A stretch of 64,000 nucleotides of DNA. It comes from Chryseobacterium sp. CY350 (GTDB taxonomy: Bacteria > Bacteroidota > Bacteroidia > Flavobacteriales > Weeksellaceae). Under the pieces are notes generated by a model, which was not told the origin of the DNA, did not search any database, and saw nothing but the letters and a program-made list of their open reading frames with translations. Shown in pieces: positions 44,940 through 53,775 of this stretch. The first letter of the stretch is position 1. Each line of letters starts with the position of its first letter. The stretch is taken from positions 4,026,638 through 4,090,637 of the forward strand of contig NZ_CP116034.1 of NCBI RefSeq assembly GCF_027945075.1. The letters are read 5' to 3'. A program made the position numbers and the translations under genes.

Positions 44940-45242
44940 ATGCTTCAAGAACTAGAAAACAATTTTTCAGAACTGGAAAAAAAGATTTTGAATCTTCATA
45001 AAAGTCATCAAAGTCTTTCTGAAAAGTTGTCAGAATTGAATAAAGAGCATGAAGAACTGAAGATGAGATATGATGAAGAGCGAAAGAAAAATCAGGTATT
45101 AGCAGAAGAACAGAAAAATATAAAATTGTATTCGGCAATATCAGGAAATCCTGAACACAACAGACTCATGAAAAACCATATCAACAGATTGGTAAAAGAA
45201 GTAGACTTTTGTATTGCACAGCTTCAAAACAGTGGACTATAA
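44940..45242 (+). CDS. Small coiled-coil protein upstream of ZapA (ZapB-like by position)
   Basis: 100 residues, nearly all coiled coil, with heptad-spaced Leu (ELEKKILNLHKSHQSLSEKL), no signal peptide. In E. coli ZapB is a small coiled-coil protein that ties the Z ring via ZapA. This protein is different in sequence and a little longer, but stop and start overlap by one base with zapA, so a related role is likely. Inference from position and structure only. Confidence 0.6.
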   Translation: MLQELENNFSELEKKILNLHKSHQSLSEKLSELNKEHEELKMRYDEERKKNQVLAEEQKNIKLYSAISGNPEHNRLMKNHINRLVKEVDFCIAQLQNSGL

Positions 45243-45529
45243 TGGAGGTAAGGAGAATAACCATCAATATTGCAGGAAGAGTATATCCGCTGAACGTACC
45301 CGCAGCTGAAGAAGAAACTTTACGCAAAGTGGGGAAGCAGATTGAAAATATGATTAAAGATTTTGAACAGAATTTCGATGTAAGAGACAAACAAGATGCT
45401 TTGGCAATGTGTGCCCTAAAATTGGGAACCAATGCTGAAGTAGTGTCTATGAACTACGAAAAAAATATAAATTCTACCAACGAAAGATTAGCCAAAATTA
45501 ATCAGACGTTGAATGAAGTTGGGAAATAA
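45242..45529 (+). CDS. zapA: Cell division protein ZapA
   Basis: 95 residues from ATG 45242 (MEVRRITINIAGRVYPLNVP). ZapA has a short beta N-terminus then a long coiled coil, seen here with DKQDALAMCALKLGT. Stabilises FtsZ protofilaments at the septum. Start overlaps the stop of the coiled-coil gene. A further 11 codons upstream are possible but overlap it. 6S RNA candidate follows 15 bases after the stop. Confidence 0.9.
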   Translation: MEVRRITINIAGRVYPLNVPAAEEETLRKVGKQIENMIKDFEQNFDVRDKQDALAMCALKLGTNAEVVSMNYEKNINSTNERLAKINQTLNEVGK

Positions 45530-45540
45530 TATTCCCAAAA

Positions 45541-45712
45541 AGCTGCCTACAGTAATTCTAACACATTAAGGTAAACTCAACACTAAACAATTAATGTTCG
45601 AAAGTCTTTTCAATGGCGTGCTGCTTTACGCAGATTACAGAGAGAAGAAATCAGATCAAATCGTGGAGATCGGGAGTTTACTCTAAATCACTGGATTATT
45701 GTAGGCTTTTTT
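45541..45712 (+). ncRNA. ssrS: 6S RNA (ssrS) candidate
   Basis: About 170 bases, non-coding, between zapA and rny. The ends close on each other: GCCTACAGTAAT (45545-45556) with ATTATTGTAGGC (45695-45706), one wobble, then six T. Next inward GTAAACTC (45571-45578) pairs with GAGTTTAC (45674-45681), leaving a large central bubble as in 6S RNA, which binds RNA polymerase holoenzyme. The zapA-linked position is also seen for ssrS in other bacteria. Assigned by structure and neighbourhood, not by sequence search. Confidence 0.7.
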
Positions 45713-45746
45713 ATTTTTAAATTTAGACAATTAAAACTCAATATAT

Positions 45747-47315
45747 ATGACAACAGCCATAATAGTCGGCGTTATTTGTTTGGTAATAGGTGCTGTTTTA
45801 GGAATGGTATTTTCTAAAAGCTCCCTGAATGCTAAAGGCAAATTTATTATAGACGATGCAACAAAAAATGCCGAAAATCTTATAGAAAAAGCCACGGTGC
45901 AGGCTGAATCGATAAAAAAAGAAAAAAATCTTCAGGCTAAGGAAAAATTTCTTGAATTAAAATCTCAGCACGATGCAGATATTCAGATTCGTGAAAAGAA
46001 AATGCAGGAGGCAGAAAAAAGAATCAAAGACAAGGAAAACAAACTTAATGACGAACTTAGTAAAGCTGGGAAGCTAGAAAAAGATCTAGACAGACAGATC
46101 GCTGATTATGCAAGGAAAACTGAAGTTTTAGAGAAAAAACAACAAGAACTTGACTCTGCAACAGCTAAGAAAGTTGAAATGCTCGAAAAAATTTCAAATT
46201 ATACGGCTGAAGAGGCGAAAGCAGAATTGGTAGAAACAATGAAAGCTGAAGCAAAAACAAGAGCTCAGGCACACGTTCAGAGCATCATGGAAGAAGCTCA
46301 GTTGAACGCCAAGAGTGAAGCTAGAAAAATTGTTATTCAAACTATTCAGAGAATTGGTACAGAACAGGCGATCGAAAATTCAGTTTCAGTATTTAATATA
46401 GAATCAGACGAAGTAAAAGGTAGAATTATTGGTAGAGAAGGTCGAAATATTCGCGCATTGGAAGCAATGACAGGTGTTGAGATCATTGTGGATGATACTC
46501 CGGAAGCCATTCTCCTTTCGTGTTTTGATCCTGTAAGAAGAGAAATTGCCAGATTATCACTGCACAGATTGGTTACGGATGGTAGAATTCACCCAGCGAG
46601 AATCGAGGAAGTTGTAGAAAAAACTAAAAAAATGATCGAAGAAGAGATCATTGAAGTAGGTAAAAGAACGATCATCGATCTTGGAATTCATGGTTTACAC
46701 CCAGAATTGGTGAAAATTGTAGGTAGAATGAAATACCGTTCATCTTATGGACAAAATCTTCTTCAGCACTCAAGAGAAGTAGCAAATATTGCGGCAACAA
46801 TGGCTGCTGAATTAGGATTAAATGTAAAAATGGCTAAAAGAGCTGGTCTTTTACACGATATTGGTAAAGTTCCTGAGCAGGAATCTGAGCTCCCTCACGC
46901 TTTATTGGGAATGCAATGGGCAGAGAAATATGGTGAAAATCCTGAAGTAATCAACGCAATTGGAGCTCACCACGACGAGGTAGAAATGACTTCATTATTA
47001 TCTCCGATTATTCAGGTTGCCGATGCTATTTCGGGAGCAAGACCTGGTGCAAGACGTCAGGTTTTAGAATCTTACATCCAGAGATTGAAAGATCTTGAAG
47101 CGGCTGCATTAAGTTTCGAAGGTGTTTCAAGTGCTTACGCAATTCAGGCGGGAAGAGAACTTCGTGTGATGGTAGAAAGTGGGAAAGTAAATGACGAAAT
47201 TGCGTCTCAGCTTTCGTATGACATTTCAGAGAAAATTCAGAACGAGTTGACTTATCCTGGTCAGGTGAGAGTTACCGTAATTAGAGAAACAAGAGCTGTG
47301 AATATCGCAAGATAA
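45747..47315 (+). CDS. rny: Ribonuclease Y
   Basis: 522 residues. An N-terminal membrane helix (ITTAIIVG... to about residue 22), a long coiled coil (25-200), a KH domain near 210-270 ([20 protein letters not shown]) and an HD domain ([18 protein letters not shown]). Membrane-bound endonuclease that starts mRNA decay. 6S RNA lies immediately upstream, and its own terminator follows. Confidence 0.95.
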   Translation: MTTAIIVGVICLVIGAVLGMVFSKSSLNAKGKFIIDDATKNAENLIEKATVQAESIKKEKNLQAKEKFLELKSQHDADIQIREKKMQEAEKRIKDKENKLNDELSKAGKLEKDLDRQIADYARKTEVLEKKQQELDSATAKKVEMLEKISNYTAEEAKAELVETMKAEAKTRAQAHVQSIMEEAQLNAKSEARKIVIQTIQRIGTEQAIENSVSVFNIESDEVKGRIIGREGRNIRALEAMTGVEIIVDDTPEAILLSCFDPVRREIARLSLHRLVTDGRIHPARIEEVVEKTKKMIEEEIIEVGKRTIIDLGIHGLHPELVKIVGRMKYRSSYGQNLLQHSREVANIAATMAAELGLNVKMAKRAGLLHDIGKVPEQESELPHALLGMQWAEKYGENPEVINAIGAHHDEVEMTSLLSPIIQVADAISGARPGARRQVLESYIQRLKDLEAAALSFEGVSSAYAIQAGRELRVMVESGKVNDEIASQLSYDISEKIQNELTYPGQVRVTVIRETRAVNIAR

Positions 47316-47340
47316 TTGATATAAACACTTTACATAAAAA

Positions 47341-47373
47341 AAACCTCTCAAAGCAATTTGTGAGGTTTTTTGT
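47341..47373 (+). terminator. Terminator after rny
   Basis: AAACCTCTCA pairs with TGTGAGGTTT with one T-T mismatch, loop AAGCAATT, then T-run. Confidence 0.85.
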
Positions 47374-47483
47374 TGCAGTTAATTTAGCATTAGGAATTAT
47401 GAAGGGTTATTAAGAAACTTTAGTTATTTGTTAAAGTTTAATAGAAATTATTTATTAATATAAATTAGATAAGATAATTATGG

Positions 47484-47511
47484 TTGTAGTGAAATAAAAT
47501 TATTAAATTTG
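47484..47511 (+). promoter_or_regulatory. Candidate promoter of the Cys-rich peptide pair
   Basis: TTG (47484-47486), a 17-base spacer, slightly short, and TAAATTTG (47504-47511), 25 bases before the first precursor ATG. Confidence 0.5.
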
Positions 47512-47536
47512 ATTATCAACTTAAAACCAAATTATT

Positions 47537-47734
47537 ATGTTAAATGAAATTTTAAAAAATGCTAAGAAATTAAAAACTGCAGATCTAAAAGAGATTGTTG
47601 GTGGTGCTGGAAAAATCGGAACTCCTGATTTATCACTATGCGGATGCAGTTGCTCTGGTTCTGTGACTGGACCGAAATATTGTGCCGCTTATATTGGCTG
47701 CCCGCAGGTTTACACTTGTAATGATGCAGTATAA
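47537..47734 (+). CDS. Cys-rich peptide precursor with double-glycine leader, copy 1
   Basis: 65 residues. Leader MLNEILKNAKKLKTADLKEIVGG ends in a GG-type processing site (LKEIVGG) as in Bacteroidota 'GG-leader' natural-product precursors. The core of 42 residues has six Cys in the pattern C-x-C-x-C-x9-C-x5-C-x5-C (CGCSC, KYC, GC, TC) and TGPKYC. Not a zinc-finger motif I know. No radical SAM, lanthionine synthetase, peptidase-exporter or grasp protein is in this region, so any maturation would be encoded elsewhere. The second copy is 38 bases downstream. Confidence 0.8.
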   Translation: MLNEILKNAKKLKTADLKEIVGGAGKIGTPDLSLCGCSCSGSVTGPKYCAAYIGCPQVYTCNDAV

Positions 47735-47772
47735 AACATTGAAATTTACATAAACCCTTAAAACAAAATAGT

Positions 47773-47958
47773 ATGTTAAACGAGATTTTAAAAAACGCTA
47801 AGAAGCTGAAAAGTTCTGAATTGAAAGATATCGTAGGAGGTGTTGGAAAAATCGGAACCCCGGATTTATCGCTATGCAAATGTAGTTGTACAGGTGCAGT
47901 AACAGGGCCAAAATATTGCAGTCAATATATGAATTGTCCGCAAATAATTACTTGTTAA
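47773..47958 (+). CDS. Cys-rich peptide precursor with double-glycine leader, copy 2
   Basis: 61 residues, clearly duplicated from copy 1: the leader MLNEILKNAKKLK is identical, continuing SSELKDIVGG. The core keeps KIGTPDLSLC, TGPKYC and all six Cys with identical spacing (C-x-C-x-C-x9-C-x5-C-x5-C) while residues between the Cys vary. It ends exactly at the last Cys (ITC). Same operon as copy 1, with a strong terminator after it. Confidence 0.8.
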   Translation: MLNEILKNAKKLKSSELKDIVGGVGKIGTPDLSLCKCSCTGAVTGPKYCSQYMNCPQIITC

Positions 47959-47981
47959 TAATAATTTAAAAATTAAAATAG

Positions 47982-48014
47982 AAAGTCTTCCATAAAGGAA
48001 GACTTTTGTTTTTA
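47982..48014 (+). terminator. Terminator after the peptide pair
   Basis: Perfect ten-base stem AAAGTCTTCC/GGAAGACTTT, loop ATAAA, then TGTTTTT. Confidence 0.92.
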
Positions 48015-48033
48015 TATATATTTTGAGCTTGCT

Positions 48034-48906
48034 TTATTTTAAGAAAAAGCTGTTATTATCGATATATTTCTTGCTCATATTCACACTTTCAAAAATATCT
48101 TTATCACTAGAATCTTGCTCCACAAACCAGTATTTTAAACCGGCCTTTTTTCTAAATTCAAATATTTTTTTAAAATCTATACTTCCGTTTCCAACTTCTT
48201 CAAAATGTTTGGTTTTACTATGCATGTCTTTCACATGCCACAGAGGAAATCTTCCGGGGTATTTGTCGAAATAATGCAAGGGATCAAATCCTGCTTTTGT
48301 GATCCAATAAAGATCCAGCTCCATTTTCACAAGATCTGACGGCGTGTTTTCTAATAGAAAATCATAGATCAGTTGATCATCAGTTAATTTTTCAAACTCA
48401 AAATCGTGATTATGATAACAAAATTGGATTCCTGCCTGCTGCGTTATCTCTGCTGATTGACTCAGTATGACAGGGAGATTTTTATAATTTTCGATCGTTC
48501 TTTCTTTAGGAACCAGGTAAGAACAAACCATATATTCTGAGCCGATAAATTTTAAATCTTCAACAGATTTTTTCCAATTATTACGCAAAGTTCCTTTTCC
48601 TTCACCAATGACTCCGGTTTGATGATGAGAACTTACAACCTTCAAACCTGTATTGTTTAAAATAGATTGAAATTCATTTCTGTTTTTACCAAAGAAATTT
48701 CCGTCATAGCCATAGATTTCCAGATCTGTAAAACCAAGTGATGCAATTTTTTCTAATGCTCTTTCCGGATTTTTAGAAACTGCTTCTCTTATGGTATAAA
48801 GTTGTATTCCCAGTCGCCTCTTTTTTGTCGTTGAACCTGCAATTCCACAGGAATAAAGTCCTAAGAATCCTAAAGATGACAACTTTAAAAAATCGCTTCT
48901 TTCCAT
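48034..48906 (-). CDS. Exported sugar phosphate isomerase/epimerase-like TIM-barrel protein
   Basis: 290 residues. N-terminal MERSDFLKLSSLGFLGLYSC resembles a Tat-type or lipoprotein signal with a lipobox Cys20. Xylose-isomerase-like TIM barrel follows: GIQLYTIREAVSKNPERAL, SHHQTG, FCYHNHDFEFE, MELDLYWITKAGFDP, WHVKDMH and WFVEQD, the metal-binding residues of this superfamily. Catalysis on a sugar or inositol derivative is likely. Four to seven bases separate it from the thioesterase gene. Confidence 0.82.
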   Translation of the reverse strand: MERSDFLKLSSLGFLGLYSCGIAGSTTKKRRLGIQLYTIREAVSKNPERALEKIASLGFTDLEIYGYDGNFFGKNRNEFQSILNNTGLKVVSSHHQTGVIGEGKGTLRNNWKKSVEDLKFIGSEYMVCSYLVPKERTIENYKNLPVILSQSAEITQQAGIQFCYHNHDFEFEKLTDDQLIYDFLLENTPSDLVKMELDLYWITKAGFDPLHYFDKYPGRFPLWHVKDMHSKTKHFEEVGNGSIDFKKIFEFRKKAGLKYWFVEQDSSDKDIFESVNMSKKYIDNNSFFLK

Positions 48907-48912
48907 GATTTA

Positions 48913-49380
48913 CTATAGAAAAGGTTTCATTTCATCCTCAATCTGAGTTCTGAGTTCCATCAGCCGTTTCGCATACATTTCCTGTTGTTTCTCCTCACTG
49001 GTTTCAGGAATCCATTTAGGAACTGGTAATTTTATACCATTTTCGTCTACGGCCACAAAAACGATAATACAATGCGTTTTCTTATCAAAAATAGGTTGTT
49101 TAAGATTTCTTGAGAATACATTAATTGAAATATGCATACTCGAAGAACCTGTGTAAATAACCTGAGCTTCCACTTTTACAATTTCGCCTATTTTTATCGG
49201 ATCATAAAAACGGATTCCGCCTACGTACACAGTTACCGAATAATTGCCACTCCACGTTGTAGCACAGGCATATCCCGCTTGGTCAATCCATTTCATTACG
49301 CTACCTCCATGCACATTTCCTCCATAATTGACATCTGAAGGCTCTGAAATAAACTGAAAAGTAACAGGTTTGTTATCCAT
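48913..49380 (-). CDS. Acyl-CoA thioesterase (hotdog, YciA/BFIT-like)
   Basis: 155 residues. NYGGNVHGGSVMKWIDQAGYACATTW is the hotdog signature with the active-site region, and VEAQVIYTGSSSMHI and HCIIVFVAVDENG follow. Hydrolyses acyl-CoA thioesters. Six bases upstream of the isomerase-like gene on the same strand. Confidence 0.9.
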   Translation of the reverse strand: MDNKPVTFQFISEPSDVNYGGNVHGGSVMKWIDQAGYACATTWSGNYSVTVYVGGIRFYDPIKIGEIVKVEAQVIYTGSSSMHISINVFSRNLKQPIFDKKTHCIIVFVAVDENGIKLPVPKWIPETSEEKQQEMYAKRLMELRTQIEDEMKPFL

Positions 49381-49520
49381 TTTTTCTAAATATTTTACTA
49401 AAGATATTTAAATATTTTCACAAAGTCGAATAAAATTCGTATTTTAAGATATTAAAGTGTTATATTGTCAAAATGTTCAATTTTGAACTTAAATAATAAA
49501 AATTATAAATTATAATATAG

Positions 49521-49877
49521 ATGAAAAAAGTATTTTATCTTAATAGTTGCGACACTTGCAGAAAAATCTTAGCAAAATTTGATCTGAGAGATTGGGAAAT
49601 GCGTGAAATAAAAAAAGAGCCTATTACACAGGAGGAAGTTGAAGCAATGCACAAGATTACCAATTCTTACGAAGATCTTTTTAGTAAAAAATCTACCCAG
49701 ATCAAATTGAGAGAACTTGATTTGAAAACAATGGGCGAAGATGATTTTAAAGAGTTGCTTTTAGATCATTATACATTCCTGAAACGTCCGGTTTTCCTTA
49801 CAGATACAGAGATTTTCATAGGAAATGATAAGAAAAACATTGAGAACTTAAGAGCTCACTTCAACGGAAATAATTAA
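49521..49877 (+). CDS. ArsC/Spx-family thioredoxin-fold protein
   Basis: 118 residues. The N-terminus has SCDTCRKILA, a Cys-x-x-Cys where ArsC keeps the first Cys, and FLKRPVFLTD matches the ArsC C-terminal motif containing the conserved Arg. Without other ars genes nearby, it may be a YfgD-like reductase rather than an arsenate reductase. Confidence 0.82.
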   Translation: MKKVFYLNSCDTCRKILAKFDLRDWEMREIKKEPITQEEVEAMHKITNSYEDLFSKKSTQIKLRELDLKTMGEDDFKELLLDHYTFLKRPVFLTDTEIFIGNDKKNIENLRAHFNGNN

Positions 49878-49901
49878 GTATTACTTTCTGATTAAAAAGG
49901 T

Positions 49902-49930
49902 AAAACCACAGAGCGATCTGTGGTTTTTTA
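49902..49930 (+). terminator. Terminator after ArsC-like gene
   Basis: Perfect eleven-base stem AAAACCACAGA/TCTGTGGTTTT with loop GCGA, then T-run. Confidence 0.95.
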
Positions 49931-49974
49931 TGTTTAGAAGCATCAATAAAAAGCCCGCTTCAAATGGTTAATTT

Positions 49975-51051
49975 TTACACGAAAGGCATTTTCACCACTT
50001 TCGCAGGAATATTTTTATTTCTTACCTGAATAAAAATTTCTGTCCCTAATTTAAAGTGAGGCTTATCGACATATGCGATTCCCAAACCAATCTTCTTCAT
50101 CGGAGACTGTGTTCCGGAAGTTACTTTTCCGATTACGTTTCCTTCTGCATCTACAACAGGATAATCGTGTCTTGGAACTCCTTTATCAGTTAATTCAAAA
50201 CCAACAAGTTTTCTGGTTACTCCTTCTTCTTTTTGTTTTGCAAAAATTTCTTTAGATACAAAATCTTTATCAAATTTTGTGATCCAGCCAAGTCCAGCTT
50301 CGATCGGAGAAGTAGTATCGTCAATGTCCATTCCGTAAAGACAGAAGCCTTTTTCTAATCTCAAGGTATCTCTTGCAGCCAATCCGCATGGGACTATTCC
50401 TTCGCTTTCGCCAGCTTTTAGAATTTCATCCCAAAGCTTTTCAGCATCATCATTTTTAAAATAAATTTCAAAGCCTCCGCTTCCGGTATAGCCTGTATTT
50501 GAGATAATGACATCACTTACTCCGGCAACCGAACCTACTGTAAAATGGTAGTAAGGAATTTCAGAGAGATTGGTTTCAGTTAATTTCTGAAGAATTTCTG
50601 CTGCTTTCGGACCCTGAACTGCCAATAAAGACATTTCATCTGAAGCATTCGTCATCTTTGCTCCGAAAGTATTGTATTTTGAAATGTGATTCCAGTCTTT
50701 TTCGATGTTTGAAGCGTTTACGACAACAAAATATTTATCATCTTCCATTTTGTAAACGATAAGATCATCTACAATTCCTCCATCTTCGTTAGGAAGACAA
50801 GAATATTGAGCTTTTCCGTTTTCCAGAGCATCAAGATTATTGGTCGTCACAAACTGCAAAAGATCCTTAGATCCTGCGCCTTCAATGAAAAACTGTCCCA
50901 TATGAGATACGTCAAATAATCCTGCTTTTTCTCTTACCGCAAAATGTTCTTCCGTTACCCCGGAATATTGTACAGGCATATCAAATCCTGCAAAAGGTAC
51001 AATTTTCGCTCCCAGAGAAACGTGTTTGTCGTACAAGGCTGTTTTTTTCAT
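49975..51051 (-). CDS. gcvT: Glycine cleavage system T protein (aminomethyltransferase)
   Basis: 358 residues. YDKHVSLGAKIVPFAGFDMP at the start, GLFDVSHMGQF, GYTGSGGFEIYF, CGLAARDTLRLEKGFCLYG and GKVTSGTQSP are all GcvT hallmarks. It takes the aminomethyl group from lipoylated H protein to tetrahydrofolate. The upstream gene on the same strand ends 17 bases before. No glycine riboswitch seen. Confidence 0.96.
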   Translation of the reverse strand: MKKTALYDKHVSLGAKIVPFAGFDMPVQYSGVTEEHFAVREKAGLFDVSHMGQFFIEGAGSKDLLQFVTTNNLDALENGKAQYSCLPNEDGGIVDDLIVYKMEDDKYFVVVNASNIEKDWNHISKYNTFGAKMTNASDEMSLLAVQGPKAAEILQKLTETNLSEIPYYHFTVGSVAGVSDVIISNTGYTGSGGFEIYFKNDDAEKLWDEILKAGESEGIVPCGLAARDTLRLEKGFCLYGMDIDDTTSPIEAGLGWITKFDKDFVSKEIFAKQKEEGVTRKLVGFELTDKGVPRHDYPVVDAEGNVIGKVTSGTQSPMKKIGLGIAYVDKPHFKLGTEIFIQVRNKNIPAKVVKMPFV

Positions 51052-51068
51052 AGTAGATTGATTACTTT

Positions 51069-51545
51069 TTATTTCTTTATTTTAAAACTTTCAAAAGTTT
51101 CGTTAAAAACCTTCATATAATTTCCGTTCCAGTATTTATTTTCGCAATTGATGCTGATAATATAAAGATCCTTATTTTTTTGAAAAACTTTAGTGATCCA
51201 CAAAAGTTGATCTTTTTCATCGAGATATTCATAGAAATACTCGGTGTAGCCCTTCTTTCCTCCGCTGCTTTTTATTTTTTTCTCATCTTCTGAAGAATTG
51301 TATAGTGCGAGAATAAATTTTTTAGTTTCGGCTTTTGGAAGTTCAAGATCATGATATTCTGATATCGTCACTGCGCCGATTTGATTTGTCGGAAAAATGT
51401 TTACGATACCATCATCATTGGTAATTTTCCAGGTATCGGGCATTACAATCGAATAATTTTCACTTTCAAAAACTTCTGTATCTGTTTTCTGGGCGAAGAC
51501 CGTCAAGTGGAATAGAACCGAAAAAATTAATAATGTTTTTTTCAT
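51069..51545 (-). CDS. Hypothetical exported protein
   Basis: 158 residues with signal peptide MKKTLLIFSVLFHLTVFAQ. SENYSIVMPDTWKI is the sort of start seen in periplasmic 'PsbP/DUF1795-like' domains, and the length fits, but I make no firm family call. Between idi and gcvT on the same strand with short gaps (11 and 17 bases), so probably one operon. Confidence 0.65.
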   Translation of the reverse strand: MKKTLLIFSVLFHLTVFAQKTDTEVFESENYSIVMPDTWKITNDDGIVNIFPTNQIGAVTISEYHDLELPKAETKKFILALYNSSEDEKKIKSSGGKKGYTEYFYEYLDEKDQLLWITKVFQKNKDLYIISINCENKYWNGNYMKVFNETFESFKIKK

Positions 51546-51556
51546 TGTGTGTTTTT

Positions 51557-52066
51557 TTAAAAATTGTGTTTATATTCTTCAAGAATGATCTTGAACCATT
51601 CTGTGAAATTTTTGGGATGCTGCGAAATCTCATAATCAAGATCAGCCATGGAAATGTAACGCACTTCTCCCACCTCATTTTCATTTAAATTAAAGCCAGA
51701 ATTGTATGTTCCTGTAAAAACATAATCTAACTCATGCTCCCAAAGTCCGCCGCCAACATCTGCTTTATAGATAAATTTAAATTTTTCTGAAAGTTCAGTT
51801 TCAATTCCAAGTTCTTCTTTTAACCTTCTGTTTGCGCCTTCAATATAGCTTTCGCCATCTCGGGGATGCGAGCAAACAGCATTGGTCCATTGATTGGGAG
51901 AATGGTATTTTCCTGACGCACGCTTCTGCAAGAGCATTTCACCTTTGTCGTTAAATAAAAAAACAGAAAATGCACGATGAAGAAGACCGTTAATGTGAGC
52001 CTGCTGTTTTTCCATCAAACCTAGAGTTTCATCCTGAGCATTTACTAAAACTACAAATTCTTCCAT
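51557..52066 (-). CDS. idi: Isopentenyl-diphosphate delta-isomerase, type I
   Basis: 169 residues of Nudix type. HINGLLHRAFSVFLFNDKG, LLQKRASGKYHSPNQWTNAVCSHP (Cys67 region metal/catalytic) and GESYIEGANRRLKEELGIE (Nudix helix) match Idi, and ELDYVFTG carries the catalytic Glu. Interconverts IPP and DMAPP for isoprenoid and menaquinone synthesis. TAAATTTG (52079-52072) is five bases upstream of the ATG, implying a very short 5' leader. Confidence 0.93.
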   Translation of the reverse strand: MEEFVVLVNAQDETLGLMEKQQAHINGLLHRAFSVFLFNDKGEMLLQKRASGKYHSPNQWTNAVCSHPRDGESYIEGANRRLKEELGIETELSEKFKFIYKADVGGGLWEHELDYVFTGTYNSGFNLNENEVGEVRYISMADLDYEISQHPKNFTEWFKIILEEYKHNF

Positions 52067-52071
52067 TCCTA

Positions 52072-52079
52072 CAAATTTA
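52072..52079 (-). promoter_or_regulatory. Candidate -7 box of idi
   Basis: TAAATTTG on the minus strand, only five bases from the ATG, so transcripts could be leaderless or nearly so. No TTG at the ideal distance. Confidence 0.4.
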
Positions 52080-52277
52080 AGTTTAAATAGCGATTTCGTA
52101 AAATATTTATTGGAAATTTTTATTTTTTATGAAATTTTGGCTTTTTTATAAACAAGGTAAAGAGTTCAATTTTATGAATAATGCAAAAGATGGATCGTTT
52201 TCTCTTTTATAAATTAAATTTTAAGTTAAAATTTTAACATATACTAAGTTTAATATCTCTGTTAATCGGATAATGTG

Positions 52278-52285
52278 TAACTTTG
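52278..52285 (+). promoter_or_regulatory. Candidate -7 box of the HAD gene
   Basis: TAACTTTG, 19 bases before the ATG at 52305. No -33 TTG is seen. Confidence 0.4.
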
Positions 52286-52304
52286 CGCTTTAAAAAAATT
52301 AAAG

Positions 52305-52706
52305 ATGGAACTAGATTATATTGAGCATATAAGTCCGATTTTGAAGGACGGAGTTAAGAATTATCTTATTGATATTGACGGAACAATTACTGATGATGTT
52401 CCCAATGAAGAGCCGGAAAGAATGACAACTTGCTTACCATATCCCGATGCGCTGGAAACGGTAAACAAATGGTATGACGAAGGCCATCAGATTTGTTTTT
52501 TTACATCACGAACAGAAAATCTTAAACAGATTACTATCGATTGGTTAGACAAACACGGTTTTAAGTATCACAGCGTATTATGCGGAAAACCGAGAGGCGG
52601 AAACTATCATTGGATCGATAATCATTTGGTACGCGCCACAAGATACAAAGGTAAATTTACCGATCTTGTGGAAAAACAGGTAACGATAGAAGTTTTTAAA
52701 GATTAA
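52305..52706 (+). CDS. Small HAD-superfamily phosphatase
   Basis: 133 residues. Motif I is LIDIDGTITDD with Asp23 and Asp25, motif II is CFFTSRTEN (Ser/Thr), Lys near 94, and motif IV is HWIDNHLVR. HAD hydrolase of the minimal (capless) kind. The name 'phosphoheptose isomerase' is sometimes attached to such proteins, but the motifs are those of a phosphatase. Substrate unknown. serA follows 94 bases later. Confidence 0.8.
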   Translation: MELDYIEHISPILKDGVKNYLIDIDGTITDDVPNEEPERMTTCLPYPDALETVNKWYDEGHQICFFTSRTENLKQITIDWLDKHGFKYHSVLCGKPRGGNYHWIDNHLVRATRYKGKFTDLVEKQVTIEVFKD

Positions 52707-52800
52707 AATCTAAATAAAGGATTTAAAAATTAAATAAAAAAGTTTAAAAAGACTCCATTTTATTAATTTTTAAATCTTTCATTTTTAATATAAAAAAGAT

Positions 52801-53760
52801 ATGAAAGTTTTAGCAAATGACGGATTAGATCAATCAGGAATTGATGCGTTGACGGAGAAAGGTTTTGACGTAATTACTAAAAAAGTTCCACAGGAATTTT
52901 TGGTTGATTATATCAATGAGCACAAGATCAAAACAATCCTGGTAAGGAGTGCAACACAGGTTAGAAAAGATATTATCGACAATTGCCCGTCTATAGAGAT
53001 TATAGGAAGAGGTGGGGTAGGAATGGATAATATTGATGTAGATTACGCAAGAGAAAAGGGGATTCATGTAATCAATACACCTTCAGCCTCATCAGAATCT
53101 GTTGCAGAATTGGTTTTTGCACATTTATTCTCGGGAGCGAGATTCTTGCAAGATTCAAACAGAAAAATGCCTGTGGTTGGCGATACAGAATTTGCCTCAC
53201 TTAAAAAAGCTTACGCGGCGGGAATAGAATTGAAAGGTAAAACCATCGGAATCGTCGGCATGGGAAGAATCGGTCAGGAAGTAGCAAAAATAGCTTTAGG
53301 ACTTGGTATGAGAGTGATCGCAGCTGATAATATGATTGGTAAAGCAAGCATTAAAGTGACATTTTACAATAAACAATTCATCAACGTTGACATAGAAACT
53401 GAGCCATTACAGGAAGTTTTAAAACATTCAGACTTCATTACGCTTCACGTTCCGGCACAGAAAGAAGGTTTCATGATCGGTAAAAACGAGTTTTCAATGA
53501 TGAAAGATGGCGTTGCAATCGTAAACTGCTCAAGAGGCGGTGTGATCGACGAAGCTGCATTACTTGAAGCTTTAGATTCTGGGAAAGTGAAATTTGCAGG
53601 TTTAGATGTTTTCATTAATGAACCTACACCTTCAAAAGAAATTTTGAATCATTCTAAAATTTCTCTTACGCCTCATACAGGCGCGGCAACTTTAGAGGCT
53701 CAGGACAGAATTGGTCTCTCTTTGGCCGAGCAGATCTCGAGTATTTTGCAGATTCATTAA
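52801..53760 (+). CDS. serA: D-3-phosphoglycerate dehydrogenase (short form)
   Basis: 319 residues with no ACT domain. GRGGVGMDNID, the NAD loop GIVGMGRIGQEVAK, VNCSRGGVIDE (Arg catalytic) and LTPHTGAATLEAQ (His) match D-2-hydroxyacid dehydrogenases of the SerA type. Starts serine synthesis. The enzyme used with TrpB needs serine. A D-lactate or other hydroxyacid enzyme is the alternative. Confidence 0.88.
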   Translation: MKVLANDGLDQSGIDALTEKGFDVITKKVPQEFLVDYINEHKIKTILVRSATQVRKDIIDNCPSIEIIGRGGVGMDNIDVDYAREKGIHVINTPSASSESVAELVFAHLFSGARFLQDSNRKMPVVGDTEFASLKKAYAAGIELKGKTIGIVGMGRIGQEVAKIALGLGMRVIAADNMIGKASIKVTFYNKQFINVDIETEPLQEVLKHSDFITLHVPAQKEGFMIGKNEFSMMKDGVAIVNCSRGGVIDEAALLEALDSGKVKFAGLDVFINEPTPSKEILNHSKISLTPHTGAATLEAQDRIGLSLAEQISSILQIH

Positions 53761-53775
53761 GATTGAATTCTTAAC

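Noticed and set aside
51052..51068. Glycine riboswitch before gcvT
   Set aside because: Only 17 bases separate gcvT from the upstream gene, so there is no room.
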